The notes under the pieces: model-generated
Told to the model about the DNA's origin: nothing
Seen by the model: the letters and a program-made list of their open reading frames with translations, nothing else
The model's database searches: none
Shown: positions 36,851-48,927 of the stretch, piece after piece
Numbering within the stretch: position 1 is the first letter of the stretch
Layout: the number at the start of each line of letters is the position of its first letter
Position numbers and translations under genes: made by a program
Source: Haberlea rhodopensis
Lineage: Eukaryota; Streptophyta; Magnoliopsida; Lamiales; Gesneriaceae
Reading direction: 5' to 3'
Assembly: GCA_907163345.1 (NCBI GenBank)
Contig: CAJQUN010000022.1
Location: 4,464,001 to 4,528,000, forward strand
Length of the DNA stretch: 64,000 nucleotides

Positions 36851-37406
36851 TAGAGGTGTCAGAACGGGCCAGCTCGACCCAAACGGGCTGGCCCGCCCAA
36901 CCCGCGGGCGGGTTGGGAAAACCCCAACCCAACCCGACCCGAAGCGGGCTGGCCCGCCGAAATATATTTTTTTAATTTTAATTTTTTTTAAAAAAAACTT
37001 AAAAAAAAAAAATTTCCATCTAAACTTGCCGAACCTGGAACTGATGATAGAAGAATACTGAAACTTGTTTCAGGTTTTATCTAGATATTAACACTACTAC
37101 TAAAAAAACTTGATTAGTGAATCAGTATTTTACTCAATTTTGAAATACTTGTTGCAACTTTCAAGTAAGACCAAGTGAAAATTATATATTAGATCGAATG
37201 CTTCAATGTGATATTGAGTTTTTATAGCCTAAAAAAAGAAATAACAAAATTTTTTTTTTTTAAAAAATGGGGCCAACCCGCGGCCCGTTTGGGCTAGCCC
37301 GTATAGGCCCGCCTGCTGGCGGGCCTTAAAAATTCTGACCCAACCCACCTATTTGGCGGGTTGGGTTGGGCCAGGCCCTCGAGCCTGGCCCATTTTGACA
37401 GTTCTA
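36851..37406. mobile_element. Non-autonomous hAT element (MITE), 556 bp
   Basis: Ends TAGAGGTGTCAGAACGGGCC and TGGCCCATTTTGACAGTTCTA. The 8-bp duplication AATATATA is perfect (36843-36850 and 37407-37414), though in AT-rich context. GC-rich arms carry GGGCTGGCCCGCC-type repeats around an AT-rich core. The TAGAGGTGTCA start is shared with the element at 33496, so the two are relatives. Confidence 0.88.
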
Positions 37407-37556
37407 AATATATATGTTATACATATATATTATATTACAATTTTACCATTCATATTTAAAAACCTATAATTTTACCCTCTAAACAAAAAATCTATAATTT
37501 TGCCCACCTCAAGATCAAAGCTAGAATCGTCTTTGGCGGCCAGAATTCTAGCATGA

Positions 37557-38250
37557 TTTTTTTTTTTTTTTGCATAAGCCAAATTTATTAAACGAGCACA
37601 TAGGGGTGCTCGAACCCAAAAAAGTACAAAGTTTCGATAGTAAAACAAAGCTAACATTAATAAATACTCCTGAAATATTTTCAAAAAGAAAGCGTCTTAC
37701 AAAACTCAAATGTTAAAATCATATTCCCATAACCATTTTCTGCAGCTGTCCGTCTTGAAAAATGCATGCCGATTCTTGTTTTCTGAATGTCAAGAGTGAA
37801 AGTTATTAAACTCCCAAACAAATGTTATGCATGACAGGCTTTGAATTGCTTTTGCGCTTTCATCCTCCCTCCAATCTTTGATTCAACGGTGTAGTAGAAT
37901 AAAATATTAATTCCTTCAATCATTAACTTAGACAAGTTGTAGGTTCTCGAAACCAATCTAAAGACGAGTAATGCCGAGTACCATTCTTTGCTGAAATACA
38001 ATGCCAAGATCTAAATTTAATCAACTCAGCGGTGCAATCACATGCAACTACCTCGTTACAAAATACTTTCTATTACGTGCTTGCCAAATACTCCATAGTA
38101 TGCATTCCCAGATTACCAGCCATTGTTCTTTACCTTTCAAACCGCCCAGATATCCCAAATATTGCCAAAAATGTTTAATTGGATCTTCATGCAACACACT
38201 TTGAAAATTAAACCAATTGTAACATTCTTTCCAAACACTATTAGCATATT
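37557..38250 (-). pseudogene. LINE (non-LTR retrotransposon) 3' end
   Basis: On the minus strand the frame 38239-38048 reads SVWKECYNWFNFQ ... FWQYLGYLGG ... QWLVIWECILWSIWQARNRKYF. This matches the region just after the zinc-binding motif at the C-terminus of plant LINE reverse transcriptases. A stop follows. The remaining about 480 bp is a decayed tail ending in a 15-base T run on the plus strand (37557-37571), i.e. a poly(A) tail on the minus strand. The element is 5'-truncated, as usual for LINEs. Confidence 0.75.
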
Positions 38251-38389
38251 ATTTATGTGATTATGCACGATATATTTCTTCCTCGTTTTTCCTTTTCTAA
38301 TTATTAAAATTATAAGTTTGTGATTACTTAATCAATTAATTATTTAAAAGTATTTAAAACTAAATCATTATAGTTATCATCAAAACAAA

Positions 38390-38720
38390 TATTGTAGGAT
38401 TACACGCTTGCCGCTTTTCTAAAAGCTATAGCTGATGTAAGGGTGCTACAGTAGCACAAGTACCACGTTTCGATCAATCACACAGCAAGGACAATTGTTG
38501 TACCCCAACAATCATCCTCCCAATAATTGCACTCCTTGCAACTCATTGGAATCGAGCACGTGACATTGTCTCTAATACAAATTGCGGGATCAAGCGCTTG
38601 TCGATTTACTAAAAGCTACAGATGATGGTAACATTGTAACTCAAATTTTTTAAACTGTACATCAACACAAGTACCATGTTTCGATCACACAGCAATAACA
38701 ATTATTGTACCCAATAAATA
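38390..38720. repeat. Internally duplicated dispersed repeat
   Basis: GCTTGCCGCTTTTCTAAAAG at about 38408 and GCTTGTCGATTTACTAAAAG at about 38597 start two related segments. Each contains AAGTACCAxGTTTCGATCA. On the minus strand GTGCTCGATTCCAATGAG resembles a tRNA B box, and a related plus-strand copy lies at 47.97-48.08 kb. Confidence 0.6.
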
Positions 38721-39959
38721 TTAATAAGGTTCACTAAACCCAGTTGAGAAAATTATTCATATTCATTATTCAACATAATATTTAATATTGAAAAAACTAT
38801 ATTGTGGTAAATTCAATACGATTCAGAAAATTATCTCAATCATATCCCAATTTAACTACAAGATTTGTCCAAATGAATACATCACTACCAATATATAAAG
38901 TATATAAAATATTGTAAATTAAAAATAATAAAATTATCATATTAAATAATTATTTCAATAAATTATTAGAAAATCTTATAAAATCTTATAAGATAACCTC
39001 TAGATTTGCTTACACAGTTACTTAATACTAAAATATTATAATATATATGCACGTCTTGCTTGAAAGGGGTCGGAGGATGAAACATCTACGTGTATAGTTT
39101 GAAATGGGATCTGATGTGATAAGTAATGTAATGATTAAAATTATGAGATAGTATGATAAATTATATGATGTTTGATATGATTTTAAAACGATCGATTAAA
39201 GGTATAATGACTAAAATACCCTCAAAAATTTGAATGTCAAATTTTGGTGGAAATTTCAATTTCGAATGGAATTTCAAAATTTAGGATTATGTTATAAGAA
39301 ATAAGTTAGAAATTTTTTGTTGGAATTTCAAATTTTAAAATAATAAAAAATATGTGAGCTAATTCTAAATTAATCATGCACTTGAAACGAAACGATGTCT
39401 TAACTTACTAAATTTCTTATAAAGTACTTTGTTTTGACAAAAGTTAAGAACCAAAGAATAGAAAAGGCATCGTGGATGATTCTCCTCCAAGAATTTGGTG
39501 GTTGATGGCTTTAGTCATAAGTGCATTTTACTTTAGGTTTAGAACATTCGAATAATTGGGTGGGTGGGGGAATTTATATGCATTTCGTTCAAATACAGGG
39601 AATTTTTTCAAAAAAAAACAATCTAAATATTTTATTTTATTTTTATAATAACAATTAGGAATAGTTTTAAAAAATAATTTGGGAGAAAAATAATAATCTA
39701 TATTATTATTATTTGAGCAGATAGTTCTTGTTCTGCATATCCAATCATGTACATCTTGCCGGGTAAGTATTATCAAAAAATATTTACATTGATGCTGGTT
39801 AGACTGGGATAAGATAATGTTATAATTTTATAATATATTATATTTAATTAACATGTAAGTTTTTATTTCAGATACTGCTAGGACTATCTTTCACCATACA
39901 TATAGTCTTAGATCAACCAATGATCAAACATCATATTAAAGTTTACTTTGTTCCTAGGC
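38721..39959. other. AT-rich sequence containing a MITE relic
   Basis: 39115-39230 (GATAAGTAATGTAATGATTA and AAAATACCCTCA) matches the left part of the Tourist-like MITE at 12746. No clear right end was found. No gene is seen in the rest. Confidence 0.5.
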
Positions 39960-41584
39960 TGTTGGGATCGGCTCGGACATTTGGAGGTGGTGGTCAGTTC
40001 ACACCGTTGAGTCCAACCAGATGATGAAGAAACACCAATAATATATCAGCTCAGCTAATATATAATGATATAATATTTCAGTAAGGTTAGCTGCTGAGCT
40101 GATCAGGGCTGCAATAATTCTGGTTACTGAGATGGTTGCACCGAGAAAATGGGTTGAGTTTGATTTACAAAACAAACAAAAGGCACTCGAACTAATATGT
40201 TATGAAACTAAGTAGTCAAGGTAAAATCATTTAAACTAAATAACAAATTAATCAAGACATAAAATATAAATTCAAACAGATTTGTATTTGGAAATTCGAA
40301 AGTAGTATAACCCGTTTATGTCTCCTATTCTTCCAGTGAATGTAAAGATTCAATTTAGAAGACTTTGATATATACAACTCTTTTTCAATATACCCACTTC
40401 AGCTGATCATTTATCATCCAACTAGAACTCCAACAACTCTACGGCTTCAACAACTCAACTCATTAATAACAATATTCTATTTAAGCTCATTATTATAATT
40501 AATAGAGTGCATTAAATAATCCTTAGAATGATTGGATTTAGCTTTCAATGATTATGCCTATTTTAGGATTGTGCTTTCATAGCAGCAGGGTAAATCTTTG
40601 AAGCTTCCCATGGATCGATCTCTTTGTAAATCATGATGAGTTGTAAAAAATCGTGAGATCATCCTTCCCCCTCTCTAATCTTCTTTTAGATCTTCAAGTG
40701 CGTATATAGCTTTAAAATAGATTTGTCGTTAAATACAGAATGTGTCCATTAAAAATGTCTTGTACTTTCTCTAGCATCCTCATATTATGTCTGCCTTTTC
40801 AATGATTATATTTCAGTTGTTGAATTTCTGTAACTCCATTATTGATGACTGTACTAGTTTGCCTCTTTTCAGTTGAGTTGAACACTCAAGTGATTTCATT
40901 TGTTTAGCATGTAGATTTCAACAACTATTTTGCTACTAAGCTGGTTTGGTATCTAACTCATCTTGTCACGTTAGCTTTGTTGTGTGGGTTCAGTTCTGCT
41001 TGGTCAGTTGATTGGCCTAGTCTCCTTGAACTCTATTGGCCAATATGTTGTCCTAACTTCACTCGACTATTTCTTCTGAATCCGTTGGTTCACATTGAAA
41101 CACTGGAACTAGCTGTTTATTGACCCTGAATCTTCTACTGTTAAAGCCTACTTGTGATCAATATCATGGCATCTGTCTCTTCTACTTTGTGGTTTATTGC
41201 AGCTAGTCTTTATATATTTGGCTCTCGCTGGTTGCATTAGCTTGATTGAGTTCTCTGCTGATTCAGATACTAATTCTATGAGCTAGTTTGGATTGATCCA
41301 GCTTTACTGCTCACTCAATTGACTTATCTAGTGCTTTGTTTCCTTTTGCACTTAGCTGTGTTGGTTTAACTGGTCCGGATTGATCAGTTCTACTAATCAT
41401 TCAGTGGCCCGAAGTAAGTTATGCTGATCACTTTGGCTTAACTCTGCTAAGTCGAATCCTTCAAACATTGCTGACATATACTGCATTGACTTTGTTGCAT
41501 ACTTGATAGATTAATCAGTAATATGATTAACAAGTTTTGTTAACATCAAAAATAATATTGATCAGGTTCGCCGAACCCAATACA
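39960..41584 (-). repeat. Copia-type LTR-like sequence (about 1.6 kb)
   Basis: Runs from TGTTGGGATCGGCTCGG to CCGAACCCAATACA. It shares the layout of the 13606-15008 LTR (TTGCACCGAGAAAxTG near the left, AACAAGTTTTGTTAACATC near the right), so it is the same family in the same orientation. Flanking 5-mers (TAGGC, AACTT) do not match, so either the ends are mis-set or one flank was lost. Confidence 0.55.
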
Positions 41585-42779
41585 AACTTATATCCATAAG
41601 CAGCAAGATTTCATATGCTAAGGTTGTATGCTAGAAGCTAAGTTCAGTGAGTCATGTTTATAAATTAAGTCTAGCACTTTTTCACAAACTTTTATGCAAA
41701 TAATTTTAAGCCATGACTATAAATTTTAAAAATTATGTGTTTTTTATATAATAATAACCATGAAATCTTTATCACAGTTGAGAAATAATTTGCAAGTAAT
41801 TTTAAGTGTATTTTGATTGTAGCACTATTTTGACCCTCTTTTGACATAAAACATGTGATTCTCTGTGATTAAGCACATTTTAAGCCACAACTAGATATTA
41901 ATGCCTGTACTGGACCCGAGACGACTTGTCAGTTGAGAACAAGATCGAGTGCTTGTGCTACCTAAATTGTTCCGTTTTGCTTGTTATGAATATTTTAGCT
42001 CAGCCACTTCGACTTAGGAAAATGTTTGCACGGACCAACTTAATATGATTGGTATGTTATTTTATTATTTAAAAAATGTTGATATATAAGTGAGGTCCAA
42101 ACTAGATACATACAAATATTTCACAGTTAGATAATAAAGCATAACTATTGATAATAGTTTTGGAACTTAGAGCCTGGAGATGAGATATCTCCAATTCAAC
42201 TATTCCTTTTTGCTAGCTAGGTAATTTACGTAATTATAACAATAAATAACTAGACGCTGCATATATTTTGTTTACAGTTTCTATGATTTTCATCTCAAAA
42301 TACACATGATATTATCAAATTACTATTGTTAGTTTTGATCTTGTATGTTTGCCTTTTTGCAATTTTATTCTTCTATATTATCAAATTACTTTTCTCTCAA
42401 CTTTTTGTTAATTTTAGTAATTTATTTAGTAATTTAGTTTTTTTACAAGGGAATGCCGACATTACATTGCCAGATCAGCACTACATCGATGTCATATCAG
42501 CATCACGTCATTGCCATGCGGAAAAGAAGTCTAAAATTGTAAAAGAAAATGAGTAAAAAAGGTGGATAACATTGAAATTTGCCAATATATGTGAGCTGTC
42601 TTTCCATTTAACAGTGCATTGATTATCAAGTGAGGGCCATTTCCATGATGCTAGTAGCTACATCAAATTACTTCATATCTAACACATGCAATGTTTTCGT
42701 AATTTATATTTTGCTTGTTATCTTGCTAACCCTCTTCTTTCACAATTATCTTTTACTTCGTACATATATGTATGTGTGT
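41585..42779. other. Intergenic sequence upstream of the MYB gene
   Basis: AT-rich. The 76-codon frame at 42326-42556 has no recognisable motif and lies in ordinary intergenic composition. Nothing else is identified. Confidence 0.5.
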
Positions 42780-43325
42780 CTATGATGCACGGACACTGAT
42801 ACGGCGACACTAACACGACACGAAAACACGGATTTTCAAAAAAATTCAGGATACGGCACGTCTGAGACACGCCTATATATATATATTTAATATAATACTA
42901 TATTACAAATACTAAATTTCACATTTTTTAAATTCTAAAATCATGTAAAATCAACAAAAATATTCCTACCAAATTCAAGAAGCATATAAATAAATAAATG
43001 CATGTCGTTGAAATCATCATAGTATCACTCATACTAACAATAAATATATATTTTCAATTAACATAAAGTTTAACTAACACGTCTAAATTTTATTTTAGCC
43101 AAAAACTTTTTAAATTGTACAATTAACACCCAAAATGTCCTTTCTATGTCGGACACACAGATGGGTCATGTCCGACACGGGTGTCCAATTTTATTTTTAT
43201 AATAAAATAAAGGACACGCCACATGGCGTGTCCGACACGTGTCCTAGGAATGTCTGAGAAGTGTCGATGTCGAGAAGTGTCCGACACTGCACCGAGTAAT
43301 TTTTAGTAGTATCCGTCCATCATAG
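42780..43325. mobile_element. Non-autonomous hAT element (MITE), 546 bp, upstream of the MYB gene
   Basis: Ends CTATGATGCACGGACACTG and AGTATCCGTCCATCATAG. The flanking 8-mers ATGTGTGT and GTGTGTGT match at seven of eight positions. Both ends are rich in GTGTCCGACACG-type motifs. A second member of the family is at 57205-57869. Confidence 0.8.
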
Positions 43326-43359
43326 GTGTGTGTCGAAGAATAACATGTACACACATATG

Positions 43360-43850
43360 TATGTGGCGGACCCAGAAAAAAAAAAGTTGAGGGACGACAT
43401 TTTTTTTTTTGGAAAAAACTGAAGGGTCCAAAAAATATGGGGGCGGGGAGGATTTTTTTTTTTAAATAAGGGTAAGAATTTGTTCATAAAAAATGTTTGC
43501 ACTAGAATTTTTTTGGGCTTACTGGTGGATATATGTGTTTTTTTCCCTCTTTTAAAAGGGATCAAAGGGTTTCGCTCCTCCATCAGGATGATTCGAATCC
43601 AGGACCTTGAGCTTAGGTAGTGTGTGTGGGTAATTTATTTTTTTACCCTCCGATAATTGTAAGACACTCAAAAATTACATTTTGTCTCCCCTAAAAAAAT
43701 TCGCCCTCCATTTTTTAAACATTTTTTGTCCAATTTATCAAATTTTATGTGTCCGTCCTTATACGTGTGTGTCCAAGAATACTGTGTGTGCGTCCAAGAA
43801 TAACTCACAAATATATCTCAACTAATTTTTTTTTCAAAGATTAGTTGTAG
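43360..43850. repeat. Degenerate transposon relic before the MYB promoter
   Basis: Starts TGTGGCGGACCCAGAAAAA, a common terminus of decayed plant elements. A similar TGGCGGATGCAGAAAAA is at about 45303 inside MYB intron 2. It includes a tRNA-like GATTCGAATCCAGGACCTTG at about 43591. No partner end is resolved. The 87-codon antisense frame has no features. Confidence 0.4.
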
Positions 43851-43859
43851 AACATGCGA

Positions 43860-44007
43860 CACGTGTTACCGTTTTTTCACTTCTATGAAAATCAACCAAA
43901 AAGGATATGGTTGTGCGAGAGAGGTGATTCTATATTGGCCAAAAAACCAGAGTTGTGGATGGAAATTATGCACGTCAAACATACAATGAAGTACATGCAT
44001 ATAAATA
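43860..44007 (+). promoter_or_regulatory. Putative MYB promoter elements: G-box and TATA box
   Basis: A perfect G-box CACGTG lies at 43860-43865 within ACACGTGT. A TATAAATA box lies at 44000-44007, 150 bases before the start codon, which would place transcription start near 44030. G-boxes bind bHLH and bZIP factors, and anthocyanin MYB genes are often controlled through such sites. The role here is inferred. Confidence 0.55.
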
Positions 44008-44156
44008 GGTTATACTTGATCGCACTTTATGTCATTAAATCATTTTCCCCAATCATATGCTTATATTTATTTTTTGGATTATCTTTTGCTTTTTCTTGTC
44101 ATAACACATAAGGAAAAACTTATTTAAAAAAAAAAACTATAAACACCATTAATGAA

Positions 44157-47100
44157 ATGGAAAGGAGCAATTCTTTGGGAGTTAGAAAAGGAGCATGGTC
44201 TAAAGAAGAAGATGTTCTACTGAAGAATTGTGTCGAACAGTATGGAGAAGGGAAGTGGCATCTCGTCCCACTTAGAACAGGTAAAAATTCACCTTAACAT
44301 TCTTTATTATTTTTTTGGGAAAAAATGTAATAATCTCTGGTCTTTTGTACTTATCAAGCATTTTAATGTTCTAAACTCGTCCAAAACCCTAGAATTTGTT
44401 CGGTGTCATTAAGATTTGCTTCAAGTAAACCCGACTCCCGTCATGTTAGCGAGTGTTCGGGTCTCCCTTTCCCCCAATTTGTACTTGTAATAGTGATAAA
44501 AAAATTTTTTTGCTTCAAGTATATATCTTGCTACGTACATCACTTCTTGTAATATTTAATCGAATATTTTATATATTTTAGTATGCATATTCAACATGCA
44601 TTATTGAGTTTCGTTTAATATTTTATTAATGTTTCAATAGTTAGCTCAAGAGAGAAATTATTAAAATATATATGTATATTAAGTTTTCTTGATTATTATC
44701 ATTTAATCTCATTTTTTACTCGCCCCACGTTAGAAAAAAGGTCTTTTGGTTTTCTTGATCACTTACAGTTGGTGTCACCTCTCCGGCCCATCCGACGCAA
44801 GCTGTGAAAATGCTTAAGATCTTTCGATTATATGAAACCGATCGATCTCGAATAAGTTTCTAAGTAATGTTTTCAGGGTTAAACAGATGCAGGAAGAGTT
44901 GCAGGCTGAGATGGTTGAACTATCTTAGGCCAAATATTACAAGAGGAAACTTTACAAAAGATGAGGTCGATCTCCTGATAAGGCTTCATAAGCTATTAGG
45001 CAACAGGCAAGTTCTCTTAAATTCCGCTGTACTGTTCTGGTCAACCACAGTTATTAGTTTTCTTTTCTGTTAATATCCCTAAAATTAAGAAAGTCTTGAA
45101 TCATTACAAAAGTCTGAGAATCATAAATGATACTTACATCTACGGAACTCTGTACTATATATGTAAATGTGTTGTATAAATAAGTTTTTTTATTTTTTAT
45201 AAAAAAATATTAATAGATCGCATTAAATTACATGCACGTGAATTTGTGTACTTCAACAGAATGCAGTCGGATACAATAAATTATCGGCATTTTTTTAAAG
45301 TATTGGCGGATGCAGAAAAATTTGGAAAAAGGTCAAAATATTTTAAAATAAAAAATATTGGATAAAAAAATTTTAGGTGGTAAAAAAATTATGGGGGCAA
45401 ATTGAATTTTTTAGTGCTAAAATATACTTTTTTAAACCTTTGCCTGTATGTAGATCTTTCCCTGCCTTTAAGGACAAAGTAAGATTCAGAACATAATCTA
45501 AAATCCATGATCCTACAAATTCATATTCAAACAGAATCTAAATCCATGATATTCCATATGAGATCAACATGATAATAACTGAAAAATAAAGAAATCCAGA
45601 AGAATTTGATGATGATGAGATGTCAATAAAATTTAGAGTTACGTGTGAACTAGGGACCTCGCCCTCCAATTATATATTTTATACATCACAAATTAGTAAA
45701 TAAAAAAATGGACCTCTATATAAAATAAAATCTATATTTGAATTTGATGCTTCAGACCCCATATATATAACTTAATTAGATCACTTAATTATGTTCCACT
45801 TTTAAGATAACAATTCATAAGTATATTTTATTAAATATGTTAGACCACGCGATTATTTTTCTAACAATCTCTCGCTTGAGCTACAAATCTAACATTACAA
45901 ATGTGTTTATCCCGAAGAGTGCTCAAAATTTATCTTGAATCAGAGCATCCCGTACAATCCTTTTCATCAACCACACAATATTGGATCACTGTGATATTTG
46001 TTACACTAATGTCATCTTTATCCCTGCAATTACAAACCAATTTCAGAAGTGGACCCCACTGCCACATCAATAACTTTGCAATTTGAACATTCAACAATTT
46101 CAAACCATCTTTATCCTTACAATTCATTTCAGTTTCAATTAATGGGACACTCAATAGTTTATTAATATTTTAATATATTGTTTTCATATATATAATAAAG
46201 ATTTAAATATTTTATATTTATTTAAAAATCCATGTGCATAATTTATAAATTCTTCTTCAAATTTATACTTTAATAAAAATATAATATTACTATATAATAG
46301 TTATATAATAATAATATTTATAATAATTATTAATATATAATTTATATGATAATAAAATTTATATCATTTATACTTAATTATAAATACTATATTTATATAT
46401 AATAGTTATATAATAATAATAATAATAATATTTATGTAATATTTATAATATTTATAAATATATTATTTATATATTATATAATATTTATAATATTTATATA
46501 TATAATATTTAATAAATCAGTTTGAACTTTTTAAAAAAACTAAAATAGTAAAAAAAAAAAAAAGAATTGTTAAATTTGTAATCTTTCAAATTAACAATTG
46601 TTTCTCCCATCCATGCAATTGAGATTGTAATTGCCAACTATGACTTATAATTGTCCTAGTTGGCAATATGCAATCCCATTGTGGATGCCCTAATTGCAAT
46701 TAAACCTTCAATAGTCACGAATATCAATAAAATTGAAGGACAGATTAAATATGGATGTTTTCCATAGAAATTACATATTATATGATCTAAACATGTCTTT
46801 TCCAATAGGCCTCCCTTAAACTGTAGTGCAAGCAAAATACCATAACAAAGTTTTAAAACCAAAAGCTTTTTAGGGCACTTTTTGACACTAAAAGGGTCTC
46901 TTCTAGCCATAGGGATATTTCCTAATTTGTTGTTTTGCATTGCAACCAAGGGTTCAATTTTTGTTGGGAACAAAGTGGCCCCAGTGTGTATTCTTTTGTT
47001 TTACTAAACAGATTAATTTCCTTAAAAAATAAAGAATATTATTATATGTTTTGTTAAAGCAATTTAAGCCAAACTTAGTTTAATATACTCTTTTTCCTTA

Positions 47101-48844
47101 AAAAATAGATAAATATCTGCATCAAATTTTTATTATCCGTAAAACAAATGATATTGTTTTTTGTTATTACATGTTTTGTTTTAAAAAACAGTTTAATTTC
47201 CTTAGAAACAAAGAATATTATTATATCTTTTGTTAAAGTAATTTAAGGCAAACCTAGTTTAATATACTCTTTTTCCTTAATGGATAAACATCTACATCAA
47301 TTTTTTATTGTGTCTAAAACAGATAATTTCTTAGCATGAAACAATATTAATTTATTTCCTTTCATTCCAATCCGGAATAACAATTAGCAGTGTAATAATT
47401 TACAAGTAACCAATTAAAAAATATAAAATATCAATAAATTGCCCAAAAAGCATATCACCATAAAGTATTATCTTGCCACATATGCACTCTTATAACTCTC
47501 TAAAAAAAATGATGGGTCTCTTAAACATGTAAAGAACCAGCTCTCGTCGTTCTTGAAATTGAGCAAGCTCCTTTCTTGAATATCAATGACCCCAGCATTA
47601 TGATAATTGTATTATTACAATTAAATTTGGTAAGTGTATTGTTCTTGAAATCAAACAAGCCTATTTCTTGAAATAACCCCATTATAATTATGTACCTAAT
47701 GATTTTACATATAGTCTTTAAACTAAAATGTTTATCATGAACTTTTGGTTTAATTTTTGTGTAATTAATTTTTGTTTCTACATAACTAACGATGGTAATT
47801 ACTATATAATAAATAAATATCGTTTGTCAATATAAATATAAAATTAAACATATTGTGAAACAATGATTGTCACAAGATATAGATCGATACGTCGTGCTTG
47901 AGTTGATATACGGTTTAAAATATTTCAGTTACACATTTAATACAAGCTATAACTTTTGGTAAAACGACAAACACTTGATATTATAATTGGTATCAGAGTT
48001 AAGGTCACATGTTCGATTCTAATGGATTGCAAGGGGTGTAATTATTGGCACAACAACTTGTATTCGTAACTTTTAATTAAAAAGCTACAAGCTTGTTCCT
48101 AACAAAATAGAATATAAATTGGGAAAGATATTAATAATTACGGGAATGGAAGTAAACGCCAACTGTAATCACCAACGTTTCCTAAAAAAGACTCTGTTAT
48201 TATATTTTATTCTAATTATTCTAAAAAGATATGTCAATTCGTTAATTTTCAAAAAATATATACACATATATATAATTGTTGATGATTATCAAATTTCTGG
48301 ATTCCAATCCTGAATCAGATGGTCGTTGATTGCTGGAAGACTCCCCGGAAGAACAGCAAACGATGTAAAGAACTTCTGGAACACCCGGATTGAGAAAAAA
48401 TCAGGAGGAGGAAAGGGACAACCAATCCAGAAAACAATCACAAAGACAAACATCCTGCGGCCCCGACCTCGTACCTTTTCTAATGTAATGATCCAGGATG
48501 GACCGGGGACTGGATTCGCAATAGATCATGACCAGGATTCTAATAATCCAAACAATGATAAGAACGATAAATTACAGCCATCTTCTTCACCAGAAGCCGA
48601 TGAAGGTGTTCGTTGGTGGAGCATTTTGCTTGATTCGGCAGAGGATACACTAGAGAAAGATACCCTGTTCTTTGATGATAAAGGGAAAGAATCGGGATTA
48701 TGGACCGGACATGAGATCAATCCTGCGGGAATAATGGATGATGGGGGCGATTTTATGCCACAAAATGAACTGACTGAGGATTTCGACTTCGACGACGATG
48801 TTTGGGAACTATTAGGGTTTGGAAATGATGAGAATAATTTTTAG
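44157..48844 (+). CDS. R2R3-MYB transcription factor, subgroup 6 (anthocyanin activator type), 3 exons
   Basis: Exons 44157-44280, 44877-45006 and 48319-48844 join to 780 bases (259 residues plus stop). The lengths 124 and 130 and the splice phases are standard for R2R3-MYB genes. R2 spans about residues 10-60 (W14, W34, W54; KSCRLRW) and R3 about 62-112 (F67, W86, W105). D73-R92 fits the bHLH-interaction signature [DE]Lx2[RK]x3Lx6Lx3R exactly. TANDV at 97-101 and RPRPRTF at 132-138 are the marks of subgroup 6, the PAP1/AN2 group that activates anthocyanin genes with bHLH and WD40 partners in the nucleus. The C-terminus is acidic (DFDFDDDVWELLGF), a plausible activation region. The start at 44157 has G at -3 and +4. 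An out-of-frame ATG five bases upstream is weak. Intron 1 is GT-AG; intron 2 is GC-AG. No coding defect is seen, so it is probably functional. Its target pigment pathway is inferred from the family. Confidence 0.95.
44281..44876 (+). other. MYB intron 1 (596 bp, GT-AG)
   Basis: Donor ACAG|GTAAAA and acceptor TTTTCAG|GG split the codon in RTGLNRC, the conserved intron 1 position of R2R3-MYB genes. No feature inside was recognised. Confidence 0.92.
45943..46690. mobile_element. Possible MITE inside MYB intron 2 (about 750 bp)
   Basis: GAGCATCC at 45943 and GGATGCCC at 46683-46690 are short inverted ends of a type common in plant MITEs. The interior from 46150 to 46520 is almost pure A/T with TAATAA and TTTATA repeats. 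No convincing target duplication was found. Confidence 0.4.
46999..47330. repeat. Direct repeat of about 150 bp in MYB intron 2
   Basis: TTAATTTCCTTAxAAA, AAAGAATATTATTATAT, TTTAATATACTCTTTTTCC and ATCTxCATCAAxTTTTTATT occur in the same order at about 47010-47145 and 47190-47315. The two copies have diverged by scattered substitutions. Confidence 0.85.
47920..48090 (+). repeat. tRNA-related dispersed repeat in MYB intron 2
   Basis: TTGGTATCAGAGTTAAGG followed by GGTCACATGTTCGATTC resembles A and B boxes of a tRNA-derived element. GGATTGCAAGGGGTGTAATT after it is mirrored in the minus-strand copy at about 38.53 kb. It lies about 230 bases before the splice acceptor. Confidence 0.5.
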
Positions 48845-48927
48845 GGTTCTATAATTTCAATTGGTTCGACAGTAATTCTATTATTGTGTAAACAATTAGT
48901 TTATTTGTTTTCAATTCCATATATCTT

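Larger units (their letters stand above)
45007..48318 (+). other. MYB intron 2 (3312 bp, GC-AG)
   Basis: Exon 2 ends GGCAACAG and the intron begins GCAAGT; the acceptor is CTGAATCAG|ATGG. The joined reading GNRWSLIAGR is exactly the conserved R3 sequence, so the GC donor is required. No GT donor nearby preserves the frame. The intron is large for this family and is filled with transposon relics. Confidence 0.9.

Noticed and set aside
39960..41584. Calling a complete solo copia LTR
   Set aside because: No matching flanking duplication and no polypurine tract next to the right end.
42326..42556. 76-codon frame upstream of the MYB gene
   Set aside because: Composition is ordinary intergenic, no motif, no plausible splice partners.
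44152..44223. Using the first ATG at 44152 as the MYB start
   Set aside because: It is out of frame with the MYB domain and stops after 23 codons; 44157 gives the expected N-terminus.
44867..45073. Reading exon 2 through to a stop at 45073
   Set aside because: The frame past 45006 is not MYB. The conserved junction GNR|WSLIAGR requires splicing from 45007 to 48318.
48326..48844. Separate small gene at MYB exon 3
   Set aside because: It lacks an ATG start, and the first residues are the end of the R3 repeat, so it is the last MYB exon.
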